Part shown: piece by piece, positions 34,131-43,482 of the stretch | Layout: the number at the start of each line of letters is the position of its first letter | How positions within the stretch are numbered: the stretch's first letter is position 1 | Assembly: GCF_901000735.1 (NCBI RefSeq) | Contig: NC_081546.1 | Coordinates: 26,993,527 to 27,057,526, forward strand | Direction: 5' to 3' | Length of the DNA stretch: 64,000 nucleotides | From: Corylus avellana | Taxonomy: Eukaryota > Streptophyta > Magnoliopsida > Fagales > Betulaceae | Program-made: the position numbers and the translations under genes | Notes under the pieces: model-generated | Seen by the model: the letters and a program-made list of their open reading frames with translations, nothing else | Databases searched by the model: none | Told to the model about the DNA's origin: nothing

Positions 34131-34170
34131 AGCCATGACCCAGACACTGTTCAGTGTCTGGGTCATGGCT
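34131..34170. repeat. Perfect 19-bp inverted repeat with 2-nt spacer
   Basis: The left arm AGCCATGACCCAGACACTG is followed by TT and its exact reverse complement. The surrounding gtttggcaac suggests the edge of a transposon-derived sequence. Confidence 0.85.
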
Positions 34171-34309
34171 CATTTTTTGAGGAAAATTTTTGCCTTATTT
34201 TTTTGATTTTGCCCCTATCTCTTAAGGATTTTCAGAGCCCCGTTTTTTTTTGTCTTTCCCACGTTGAACGTTGATGGCCAGCGTCTCCCCAATCCCCCCT
34301 CTAACACGC

Positions 34310-34409
34310 NNNNNNNNNNNNNNNNNNNNNNNNNNNNNNNNNNNNNNNNNNNNNNNNNNNNNNNNNNNNNNNNNNNNNNNNNNNNNNNNNNNNNNNNNNN
34401 NNNNNNNNN
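34310..34409. other. Assembly gap (100 N)
   Basis: Exactly 100 N, adjacent to the palindrome-rich CACTA-like end. Confidence 0.99.
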
Positions 34410-34788
34410 ATATATTTTTAAAAAAATATTTTTTTTAATTAATTTTTTAAATTTCCTGACGTGTCAATTTTGACACGTCAGGAAATTTCTGACGTGTCAC
34501 AAATTGACACGTCAGAAATTTTTCTGACATGTCAAATTTGACCCGTCAGAAATTTCTGACGTGTCAAATTTAAAACGTCAGAAAATAATTTCTGACGTGT
34601 TAATTATAACACGTCAGAAATTTCTGACGGGTTAAAACTTGACACATCAGAAATTTTCTATTTCTGACACCTATAATGTTCACGCGTGAAACACGTCAGA
34701 AAGGCCCCGTCAGGGACGTTTTCTGACGTGTCAAACAACCGAACACGTCAGAAAACGTCCGTCAGAAAAAATTTAATTTTTTGTAGTG
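34410..34788. mobile_element. CACTA-like element end with palindromic TGACGTGTCA array (1)
   Basis: The right terminus is ...TTTTTTGTAGTG at 34788, the reverse of CACTACAAAAAA, the usual CACTA (En/Spm) end. Inside it, about eight units of the type CTGACGTGTCA-N-TGACACGTCAG are packed end to end from 34456, each able to fold as a hairpin. Arrays of short subterminal repeats are typical of CACTA elements, where they bind the element protein. No transposase is present. The left end is in or beyond the gap. Confidence 0.65.
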
Positions 34789-35562
34789 ACCTTTTAATAT
34801 TAAACGTGAGTTTTGCATAAAAGTATGTGTTGTCTCTGTTATTTACTGTTAAAGAAAATGAAATTTATTTTGAAGTAGGGTGACGTAATCCCAGTAACAA
34901 GTTACCTATATTTTAATGCAAAGAAATCATGCAATACATAAATAATTATAGACTTAACATTAACCATAGCTTGTTCCATATGATAAATCCAAGCCTTTAA
35001 GCCTTTTCTTGGCAGGGTTAACTATCTTGAGGAATCCATAGTACAATATCGGTGCCTCTGATACTGCCGCATACTATCATATACTAGCAACCCAATTGAT
35101 TTCAATCTTGGCTGGCCGCTGCTTGCAAAAATGTACTAGTAACTCATCCATGTATGGTATGCATGTCACAATTAGCCATTGGATTTAAAGCCAAACATAA
35201 ATATAAACATAAACCCTATGACCATAGGGTCAAAGCCCATATAATTATAGTAACCCATGACCCACAATCATGTCATACAATGCAAGTTTGTTCATTTTAT
35301 TTAAGAAAAACATATATAATCATTTGTCCATTTGAAGCAGTCTTAAACATGTTATAAAAATAAATAAGCTCATGACATAAAATTAAATATACTTAGTTCG
35401 TTGACTCATTAAATATGAATAGTTTCATAATCAATTACTTATCTCAATCGCTTATCTACAATCTCGGACATCTAAAATCCAAGTCACTACAATCTCATTC
35501 TAACGTCAGACATAAATACACTGAAAGTCCTAATCCTTACACGCAAAACTCTAATCATGTGA
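34789..35562. other. AT-rich spacer, no confident gene
   Basis: A minus-strand stretch at about 35080-34965 reads APILYYGFLKIVNPAKK and could be an old exon, unassigned. Otherwise nothing is recognised. Confidence 0.35.
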
Positions 35563-35661
35563 GTCCTCAAGAGGTAGCTCAATCGGCTGGGACCACGCTT
35601 AGTGAAGCGGAGGTCACTAGTTCGAATCCCCCTCCCCCTCCTTGTGCGGACATGTAAAAAA
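35563..35661 (+). mobile_element. tRNA-derived SINE with 18-bp target duplication
   Basis: It begins GTCCTCAAGAGG and has an A-box-like TAGCTCAATCGGCTGG and a B-box GTTCGAATCC. The body ends GGACATGT followed by poly-A. It is flanked by an 18-bp direct repeat (AAAACTCTAATCATGTGA) at 35545-35562 and 35662-35679. Same family as the SINEs inside both copia elements. Confidence 0.9.
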
Positions 35662-35679
35662 AAAAACTCTAATCATGTG

Positions 35680-36451
35680 ATAAAAATCATAGTCCTTCAT
35701 TAAAAATTGTATAAACCTATTTTTGAAACAATAAATATTCGCTCCTTGATATTCGAATGTTCATTCACCCACAATCCAACGTTTGTCCATCTCGGTCTAT
35801 TGTTCCATGGAGCAAACTACAAATTTAATCTAAATACCTATATTCATGCAATAATCCTTCATCAAAACATAGAGGTTTGAACACAACGTATTTCACATGT
35901 CATGTGACTTGGTGACTTGATTCTTACATATTTGTCCAAAAATTCTTAAAGGTGATATACTATTTTTATTTTAAAACTAACCCATCTGTTAAAACATCAT
36001 TAAAAATAGTTTAAAAATATGTATATAGAGATACTAATGTTATGTGCCATTTGTGGGATATTGGTGGTATATTTGTGTGGCACACAAACATTACTCTTAT
36101 ATATGAAAGAAGTCATTCATCATAAGAGTAATGTTACTGTTATGTGCCATACAAATATTCCATCACTATCACCATTGTCAATCCACAATTTGATCAGTCA
36201 CGGTAAACACAAAAAAAAAAAAGAAAGGGAAAAATACACTTTAGTTTTCTGAACTTACTTATTTTGCAATTATGCATCCAAACTTTAAAATTGACATCGA
36301 AGCCCCACATACTACCATTGCATCACTACATGTCAAATTAGGCAATTTGCATTTTTCTTTCCAAATACCTTTAAAGTTTAATAAGTAAAATTTAAAAATA
36401 TATAAAATAGCCATTTGAAAAAATAATAATAATTAAGAGGCTAATATAAAA
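35680..36451. other. AT-rich spacer, nothing supported
   Basis: There is a short repeat of the type ATGTTA(C)TGTGCCAT near 36048 and 36140. No ORF or RNA gene is supported. Confidence 0.4.
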
Positions 36452-36629
36452 GGAAAATGCTAGGCTTACAAACACATTTTACAAAAAAACTTTTACAAAC
36501 TGATGTGGCATAACATGATTGAGTTTTTCGAAATTTAAATTTATCTCATATCCAATTACATTGTGCCACATCAGTTTGTAAATTTTTTTTTTTTTTTTAA
36601 AAAAATATGTTTGTAAGCCTACTATTCCT
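36452..36629. mobile_element. MITE, 178 bp, 10-bp target duplication
   Basis: Terminal inverted repeats share AGGCTTACAAACA near both ends (GGAAAATGCTAGGCTTACA on the left, complement of TAAGCCTACTATTCC on the right). An inner pair TTTACAAACTGATGTGGCA and its complement also folds back. The direct repeat taataaaa-type 10-mer (taatataaaa) is at 36442-36451 and 36630-36639. A 9-10 bp TSD points to Mutator-type MITEs. Confidence 0.8.
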
Positions 36630-37235
36630 TAATATAAAAAGGCCACCTATTTTTGGTTATTTAGCTTTTTTTTTTTTTTTTGTTAGCATTTTTTCTATAA
36701 CCAACTTGCATTGAGGCAATTTGTCGTTTATTTATGCGATAGTTTATTGAAAGTGCAGGAAATGGATTCGTTGACAAAAGCTTTCTTTTATTTTTTCGTT
36801 TAATTATGCAACTCGGCATTGGTTTCTCCGCAGAACACTTAACGAATGGGTAAATGAAAACAGTACGCCGCGTGCTGCCAATCACTGTCCCGAATGGGTA
36901 AATGAAAACAGCACGCCGCGTTGAATGGATAAAATACTCGGCCTGTATTGTCAACGCCAGCAAAGCGTTGAATTTCTATGAGACATTGGTGGACAACCTG
37001 CCACATAACCAAACAAGACAAACAGGCCCTCCACTTGCATCCGCGTGTGGGCAAGCGACACCAATTGCACAGAGTGTCAATGACACTACTCCAGGCAGGT
37101 TTAAAACTTCCTTTCTTGAGGGCATGCCGCACGCCCATATATTAACGTTGTTTTGACCTCCAATAGTACAGTAGGGAAGTTGCCAATCATTTTACTTAAA
37201 TTGTGCGATCAACTTCTATTATTATTATTTTTAAT
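36630..37235. other. Spacer with a two-copy short repeat
   Basis: CGAATGGGTAAATGAAAACA followed by g(t/c)acgccgcgt occurs twice (about 36842 and 36893). No gene is supported. Confidence 0.4.
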
Positions 37236-37352
37236 TATGATGCAATGGGACAATAGACTTCTCTATTTGACTTTAAATAGGGTCGTTTGCGAATGCTGCA
37301 TTATCACTTCTCTCGTAAGCAGTAATCATACACACAGAAAAGGACTTATTCC
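37236..37352 (+). promoter_or_regulatory. Promoter of the inverted TIR gene
   Basis: Near-identical to the upstream regions of TNL A and B. TATA-like tttaaatag at 37272-37280 lies about 75 nt before the ATG. Confidence 0.65.
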
Positions 37353-37862
37353 ATGGCCTTCCAAGAAGCCCATTCTTCTTCTTCTTCTACTTCTTTCACC
37401 CATCCATCAACTTTCGATGTATTCTTGAGTTTTAGAGGTGAAGATACTCGAAACAATTTTACTGCCCATTTATGCGCAGCTTTGCGTCGAAACGGAATTA
37501 ACACCTTCATGGATGATAAGCTTAGAAGTGGAGAGAAAACTTCACCAACACTTCTCAAAGCCATTGAGCAGTCAAAGATTTCAATCATTGTATTCTCTAA
37601 AAACTATGCATCATCTCATTGGTGCTTGGATGAGCTAATGAAGATCCTCGAGTGTAGAGAAATAAGGAAGCAACAAGTTTTACCGTTGTTTTACGATGTA
37701 GATCCGAAGCAAGTACGGAACCAAATTGAAAGTGTTGGAGAAGCATTTGCCAAACTTGAAGAAAGGTTCAAGGATGACGAAATGAAGGTGAATGGGTGGA
37801 AGACAGCCCTAAGCGACATGGCCAATTTGTCGGGAATGCATCTGGCAAACAGGTATTTCTAA
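37353..37862 (+). CDS. TIR-only protein (inverted, truncated TNL copy)
   Basis: A 169-residue open frame. It reads MAFQEAHSSSSS, FDVFLSFRGEDTRNNFTAHL, INTFMDDKLRSGEKTS, SIIVFSKNYASSHWCLDEL (conserved Glu of the TIR NADase site), VLPLFYDVDPKQVRNQ and LANR, then three codons of retained intron (YF, stop). A donor GTATTT sits at 37853, as in A and B. Homology to the TNLs stops within intron 1 at about 37993, and no NB-ARC follows. The promoter is retained. Unlike A and B, it has no copia, frameshift or stop in the TIR. Plants have functional TIR-only proteins, so it may be expressed. Alternatively it is a dead exon duplicate. Confidence 0.75.
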   Translation: MAFQEAHSSSSSTSFTHPSTFDVFLSFRGEDTRNNFTAHLCAALRRNGINTFMDDKLRSGEKTSPTLLKAIEQSKISIIVFSKNYASSHWCLDELMKILECREIRKQQVLPLFYDVDPKQVRNQIESVGEAFAKLEERFKDDEMKVNGWKTALSDMANLSGMHLANRYF

Positions 37863-37993
37863 CCACTCATGAGCCTTCCTTCTAGATTGTTCTTTTTTCA
37901 ATTATTATTCTAATTATATATAGTACATCATTATACACTTGTTTTCATGGATGTGGACTATTTTACATTTGAAAATGTCTATATATAATTGGG

Positions 37994-38242
37994 TTAAATA
38001 TTAAATACTTCCCTAGAGTTTAATTGCTTTATTTTTTCCTCCTGAGGGTTTGATTTTTATCACAGGAGGTCCATATGGTTTTGATAATACACCAAATTAG
38101 TTATTCTGTCAATGGACCGTTAGTTGACTTAACGGAAGTCCACGTGAACCAATCAAATGTTGACACACGGCAACTACTTAAATTTTTTTTTTTTTTTTTT
38201 AAAAAAAAAGAAAAAAAAAAAGAAGAAAAAAAATTGGGGGTG
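37994..38242. repeat. Repeat-like spacer up to the gap
   Basis: The segment starting GGGTTAAATATTAAATAC and containing GACCGTTAGTTGACTTAACG resembles dispersed plant transposon ends. It abruptly replaces TNL intron 1 sequence. It ends in poly-T/poly-A tracts before the gap. Confidence 0.45.
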
Positions 38243-38342
38243 NNNNNNNNNNNNNNNNNNNNNNNNNNNNNNNNNNNNNNNNNNNNNNNNNNNNNNNNNN
38301 NNNNNNNNNNNNNNNNNNNNNNNNNNNNNNNNNNNNNNNNNN
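38243..38342. other. Assembly gap (100 N)
   Basis: Exactly 100 N, again next to a palindromic array. Confidence 0.99.
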
Positions 38343-38463
38343 TTCCTGACGTGTCAAGCTTGACACGTCAGGATTTATATATATATATATATATTATAAT
38401 ATATTATAAGTTATATTTATAAATATAATATATTATATATTTAATATCCAATGGCACGTCAGG

Positions 38464-38505
<42 letters not shown>

Positions 38506-39004
38506 ATATAATATATTATAAGTTATATTTATAAATATAATATATTATATATCTAATATCTTTCCTGACGTGCCAAGCTTTGCACGTCAGGATTTATATA
38601 TATATATATATTATAAGTTATATTTATAAATATAATATCCTATAGGAAAATAAAACTGCTGGCGTGTCAAAGTGACACGTCAGCAGTTTCTGACGTGTCA
38701 AACCGACACGTCAGAATTTTCTGGCGTGTGAAAACGACACATCAGAAACTTCTGACGTGTCGAACGTTGACACGTCAGAAATTTTTAAATTTTAATTTTA
38801 TTTAAATAAATTATTTAAAAATTAAATTTGATTAAATTTTACTGACGTGTCAAAAGTTGACACGTCAGGATTTACTGACGTGTTACTTTTGACATGTCAG
38901 TAAAATATTTGTTGACGTGCCAGTTTTAGCACGTCAGCATTTACTGACGTGGCAAAAAATAGACATTGTTTGCCACGTCAGAAAATGACCTGTTTTTTGT
39001 AGTG
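38343..39004. mobile_element. CACTA-like element end with palindromic TGACGTGTCA array (2)
   Basis: Ends ...TTTTTTGTAGTG at 39004, as element 1 does. It contains about ten TGACGTG(T/C)CA palindromic units (for example 38344-38370 and 38569-38592, then a dense run 38661-38985). Three copies of a TA-rich block (ttataagttatatttataaat) lie between the first ones. No coding sequence. The left end is in or beyond the gap. Confidence 0.65.
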
Positions 39005-39744
39005 GGTTATGAATTGTTATTTAATTAAATAACAATTATGAATTTGGTTTATGCAATATAAGCTCATTGCATAAACTAAATTTATAATAATTTACTTACT
39101 AAGTCATGGATTTACACACTTATTTGCTTTCACATGTCAAACACCTCAGTGTTTTGTAATTTAGCAGGTTGTCAGGCCATAGAGTGAAAAATTCATTGGG
39201 ATAAAAATGACGAGAGAATGGTTTGCATTGTGAAGTTTGCTTAGATAGAAGTAATTTATATCATTATAATAATGTTTGTTTGAGAGCTAAGAGTCTATAT
39301 TAATGATACATAATGTTATGTAAGGTCATATGATAATTGTGTCAGATAATTTATTTCCGCTTTTGCATGCTCATACTTTGATAAGTTAACAATTAGGGTA
39401 ATACTACTAGTCAATGTAGCAAAATTTTCATTTTAGCTATATTATTGGAGATGAAAAAGAGCTTTATTTGAGTTGCTATTATGAAAAATATGGGCAATTT
39501 TTTTATTTTATTTTTTTAATATAAGTAGAACAAAAACAAAATACAAATCATAACAACAACGACGACAACAAACAGCATAAAACAAAAACAAAAACAAGCT
39601 TAACAACTTTAGCTACTTTATTTATCATTTGCTATAAATAACTTGAACAAAAACAAGGAAATAAAGAAAAAATTGACACGCACAAAATAATTTGCATTTC
39701 ACATTCAAAATCACACAAATCTAAAAAATAATAAAAAAAAAAAA
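39005..39744. other. Spacer, partly shared with 57.6 kb
   Basis: From about 39610 the sequence matches 57610-57740, the 3' flank of the plastid-like gene. Nothing is supported left of that. Confidence 0.5.
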
Positions 39745-40182
39745 TCAAGCTTCTGGTTCCCTGTAGAAAGAAAAAATGAGAAAGATACACAGAGAAGGAA
39801 CTACAAAAGCTGCAAGCTTTAGCAAGTCCTCAATCTCCTTTGATATCACTCCAATCCTTGACCAATCTCCACTGTACCTGAACATTGAAATCTTTCTTCA
39901 TGAGAAACATAGATTCAAGTTTCTGATGAAAAAAATATCAAAGAAAACAGACGAAAAAGCATACCAAGCATCGATGAATCCCAGCCCAAGCACTGCCACA
40001 ATAGAGCGAGAAAGAATTGGGTTGGAGATTTTCAGTGGGAAAATGGTTTCTTGCTGGGTCTTGGAATTATCAGACAAATCTTTCTTCTTAGCCATTGAGA
40101 TTCCAGATTTTCTACCATTTCTCCTCACAAACGGATAAGAAGTCGGGATGTTGAAGATAAAGCTCTTTCTTGTGAAGAGCAT
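39745..40182 (-). CDS. Small plastid-like membrane protein (copy 1)
   Basis: Two exons, 40182-39965 and 39877-39745, joined over an 87-nt GT-AG intron (donor GTATGC, acceptor TTCAG), give 116 residues and a TGA stop. The N-terminus (MLFTRKSFIFNIPTSYPFV, RRNGRKSG) is basic and hydroxylated like a chloroplast transit peptide. A Lys/Asp-rich linker leads to VAVLGLGFIDA, then YSGDWSRIGVISKEIEDLL and a hydrophobic C-terminal segment LKLAAFVVPSLCIFLIFSF. A function is not known to me. Copy 2 at 57716-58185 has the same intron position. The conserved reading frame argues it is, or recently was, under selection. The residue at the splice junction is Trp here and Gly in copy 2. Confidence 0.7.
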
Positions 40183-40750
40183 TCCCTATCTTCTGTTTGG
40201 GCTCGTTACTCTTTGACTAATCTCAAATTCTAAATCATTCATCCAATAAAGGCTCAATTGTAATTTTGATATTCTTAATATTATATTTAGGCGCCTTTTT
40301 TGGGCTTAAAATGGTTTTAGAAAAATATTTTTGTATGTGATGGGAAAACATTTTTGGTTTGACGAAGAAAAAACATATTTAATTTTTGTAAAATAGTTTC
40401 ATTTTTTAAATTAATAAAAAAATCGTAAACTATTTTTCATATTTAAACTTCTTATTCTAAAATTGTCGGATCACAGTCAAAGCACTACTGAAACCCCACG
40501 GACCACTGTCAAAACCCTGTCAGAAGTCTGCCAAATCACTGCCAAAATTTTGCTGAAACTCAAATTTTTAGGTAAAAAAAAAATAATAATAATAATAATA
40601 TTTTTATAAGTTATTACAATTGAATGAAAAAATAAAAATTATTTGCAATTTAACGTAGGTACAAAAAGTCGAAAATCTTGTCAGCGAAAGATATTTTCTT
40701 AAAAAATATTTCATTGAAATATTTTTTTGGACGAAAAATAGTTTAACAAA
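40183..40750. other. Spacer between plastid-like gene and TNL C
   Basis: The first about 80 bp match 58186-58265 (5' flank of copy 2). The remainder has a short AAT repeat near 40585 and no gene. In the D unit a YIF1-like fragment sits at this position; it is absent here. Confidence 0.5.
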
Positions 40751-41660
40751 GCATTTTACCTTGGGACTGACGAGAGCGGTGCTTTTGCCTGCTCTAGGCG
40801 AATAGAGCTTGTAGAGTGTTTCGAAATCTAACCGTTGAGTTGGGTCAAGTAGTTCATGACCCACCAAGGTTGGGTCATGAGGATCCGATGGTGGTATGGT
40901 ATTTCAGATGACATAAATTGTCGTCTATCATCCTCCACCTTCTGTAGTAACGAAAATCTTCTGTCGCATGATATTTTTTCTTCTCTACCTTGGGACTGAC
41001 GAGAGCAGTGCTTATGTTTGCTAGGCAAAGAAAATCTGACCGGTGAATTGGGCCAAGTTCATGGAACCACCGTTGAGTTGGGTCAAGTATTTCAGAGGAC
41101 ATAAATTGTCTGTTATCAATCACTTTCTGTAGAAACTCAAATTTTGAAGAAGGGTATGGAGGCATTCCTTTTAAACTATTACAACCCCCGAGATTGAGAC
41201 GCTCTAAATGTTGCAATTGATAAATGTTATTTGGAATATTCTTGAGGTTTTTGCAACCACTTAGATCTAATGTCTTAATTCCAAATTTCAATGAGGTACC
41301 CAATAGATGAAGGCAGTTCCTTTATATTAGCATATTGGAAGTTAATATACACTAAACATTCCATTTGACACTCAATTTTAGGAAACTTCTTAAGCCTAGA
41401 GCACCCCAAAAGGGAAAGAAATTTAAGAGATTTCAACTTAAGGCTTTTCGGAAAACTCTTCAGATTACAGCAGTATGCAAGCCTTAAACAAATAAGCTTA
41501 TCAAGAAATCTAACCGAATGATAAACTTCAACTAAATTTTTGCAACCATTAAGAATCAACCTTGCCAAGTTTGAAATGCTTGAAACATCGGGAATTTTTC
41601 TTAAAAATTTACAAGTAGTGAAATTTATAATTGTCATGTTTTTGAAATTCTATCCTAAAA
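40750..41660 (-). pseudogene. TNL C exon 4: LRRs, truncated
   Basis: Reads MTIINFTTCKFLRKIPDVSS, LVEVYHSVRFLDKLICLRL, LKKFPKIECQMECL and IKELPSSIGYLIEI. A frameshift follows, then IKTLDLSGCKNLKNIPNNIY and QLQHLERLNLGGCNSLKGMP. The region 40750-41130 holds an imperfect roughly 220-bp direct duplication (CTTGGGACTGACGAGAGC at 40762 and 40980; GTTGAGTTGGGTCAAGTA at 40832 and 41073). LRR homology ends there. Confidence 0.82.
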
Positions 41661-41738
41661 TAAATAAATAAATAAATTAGTTCGAAGGAAGTTTAAAAAA
41701 TAATTTAAACAAAGAAATATTTAAAATAATAACTATAC

Positions 41739-42011
41739 CTCAACTCCTTCCAATTTCTTGAGGAGGCTATGAGATATTCTTAAAACAACAAGGTTCTTTC
41801 CACGAAAATTGGATGGCAAAGATTCTCGAGAATATCCGGGCCAATCAAGCAATCTTAACTCATTAGAGAGAAAATCAGGCTCCTCATAATAGTGTGCATT
41901 ATGGCTTATAAAGAGTCTGAACATTTTCATCTTCTTGAAAGCTTTGGAACTTAAGTGTATCAAGTCTGCTTCAGGCAAATCTATCAGTATGCCCTCAACT
42001 TGGTTTGTTCC
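41739..42011 (-). pseudogene. TNL C exon 3
   Basis: Acceptor GTTAG/GGAAC at 42011, donor GTTGAG/GTATAG at 41739. Open: GILIDLPEADLIHLSSKAF, FRLFISHNAHYYEEPDF, LRLLDWPGYSRESLPSNF, LRISHSLLKKLEGVE. Same length (273 bp) as exon 3 of A, B and D. Confidence 0.85.
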
Positions 42012-42668
42012 CTAACAAAACAATATATAACTAAGTGTACCAGCAAAATTGTAATATAAAGTTCTTCATATTTTAACATTTGCATGAATGGTGGTCATAG
42101 TTGTTAAAATTTTTGTCATATGTTCTCAATAAATACTTTAGCAAACAACTCGAAGCACTAAGACACTTTTTATAAATTTGTATTGGTCACAATTTGAAGG
42201 AATATTTTGACATAACATGCAATTAACTTTTGCAGAGGTTGGAGCTCACTTATTATTTAAAAGTTCTATTTGTAAAAAAATAAAAAATAGGGTGTTCATG
42301 CAACCAACTAAAGTGGAGTAGGGAGGGGTGGTTGGGATGACCATGCAAAACCCCTGTACTTGAAGAGATGGTCATGCAGACACCATGAATTTTAATTTTT
42401 TATAAATAGAGCTTTACATCCGTTTCTTAAAATAAGTAGGTAGGTATACGAGACATAAACAATTTCAAAAATACTTTTAAAAACAGTTTTCATATTTATG
42501 TCAAACCGTAACACATTTTCAAACCAAAATCAAAATACATCAATATGCATATCCTATAATTCTTGTCTTGATAATGTTTGTATTTGTGTGTATGTTCATT
42601 ACTCTGTAAAAAGAAACAAATTTATACTCCATCAGTTTGCCTTTCTATATTACATTTTGTTTTTTTAT

Positions 42669-42997
42669 GGGGTAATTTCACTTACTCCCATAAAGTTACT
42701 CGCCTTTTGTAAATACCATCCAATGTTCAAGGTCTCTCACTTTGATGTATGGAACTTTAATTTCCTTCAACTTTTTCCCTTCCGCTAAGATTTTCAGTTA
42801 AATTATAACGGAAATGTGTAAAATTACTAAAATACCCCTTACTGAAATTACTCATTTCACCGTTTTATTTAACTGCAATATGTAATAAAAGGGAGAAAAT
42901 TAAAAGAAATCAAAGTTCAGTACATCAAAGTGAGAGACTTTAAACATTAGAAAGGTGTTTACGTGCGTAACTTCATGGAGTAAGTAAAATTACTCCC
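42669..42997. mobile_element. Fold-back MITE in TNL C intron 2 (about 329 bp)
   Basis: Both ends read inward as GGG(A)GTAATTT(C/T)ACTTACTCC, and the similarity continues for more than 100 bp (GTCTCTCACTTTGATGTA occurs in both arms). T-rich flanks (TTTTTTA) may be the target duplication. The paralogous introns in A (about 9535) and D (about 63003) run through this point without it. Confidence 0.75.
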
Positions 42998-43069
42998 TTT
43001 TTTAGATTTTCAAAATGGGTTATTCTTTTTTATTTTATTGGAATGTCCTGAAGTGACTGACACATTCTT

Positions 43070-43110
<41 letters not shown>

Positions 43111-43482
43111 CTCTTATTTGTTCATAAAAGAAATTAAAATGCAAGATATTCATAAAAATTGTGCCTATATTTGAAACAATAAAAGCAGTTGTCAATCATG
43201 ATTTTATTTATTATTCTTATTTAGATGTAAAAATTTTATCTATCAAATATTATTTCCTTAATTAATACGTACGCTTTCACCAAAAGTTCTTTTCGCTTTT
43301 CGAATATTGAATAACAATTTTCAGACAATAGTTAATAAACGGATTTAAAATGCAACCCATCACTAACATACTTTAAAAATAAATCATACGAAATTTTTCA
43401 GAAAATATAATACAAAACTCATTTTAATTAGTAAACCTCCTACACCTTCTTATAAGAAGGTTTTGAAAACGTAAGATTTAAG

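Noticed and set aside
34456..34760. CRISPR-like array of regularly spaced repeats
   Set aside because: Eukaryotic DNA. The units are palindromes with variable short loops and no unique spacers; it fits CACTA subterminal repeats.
35563..35661. Possible tRNA gene (A-box and B-box present)
   Set aside because: The cloverleaf cannot be completed, it ends in poly-A and it has an 18-bp target duplication, so it is a SINE.
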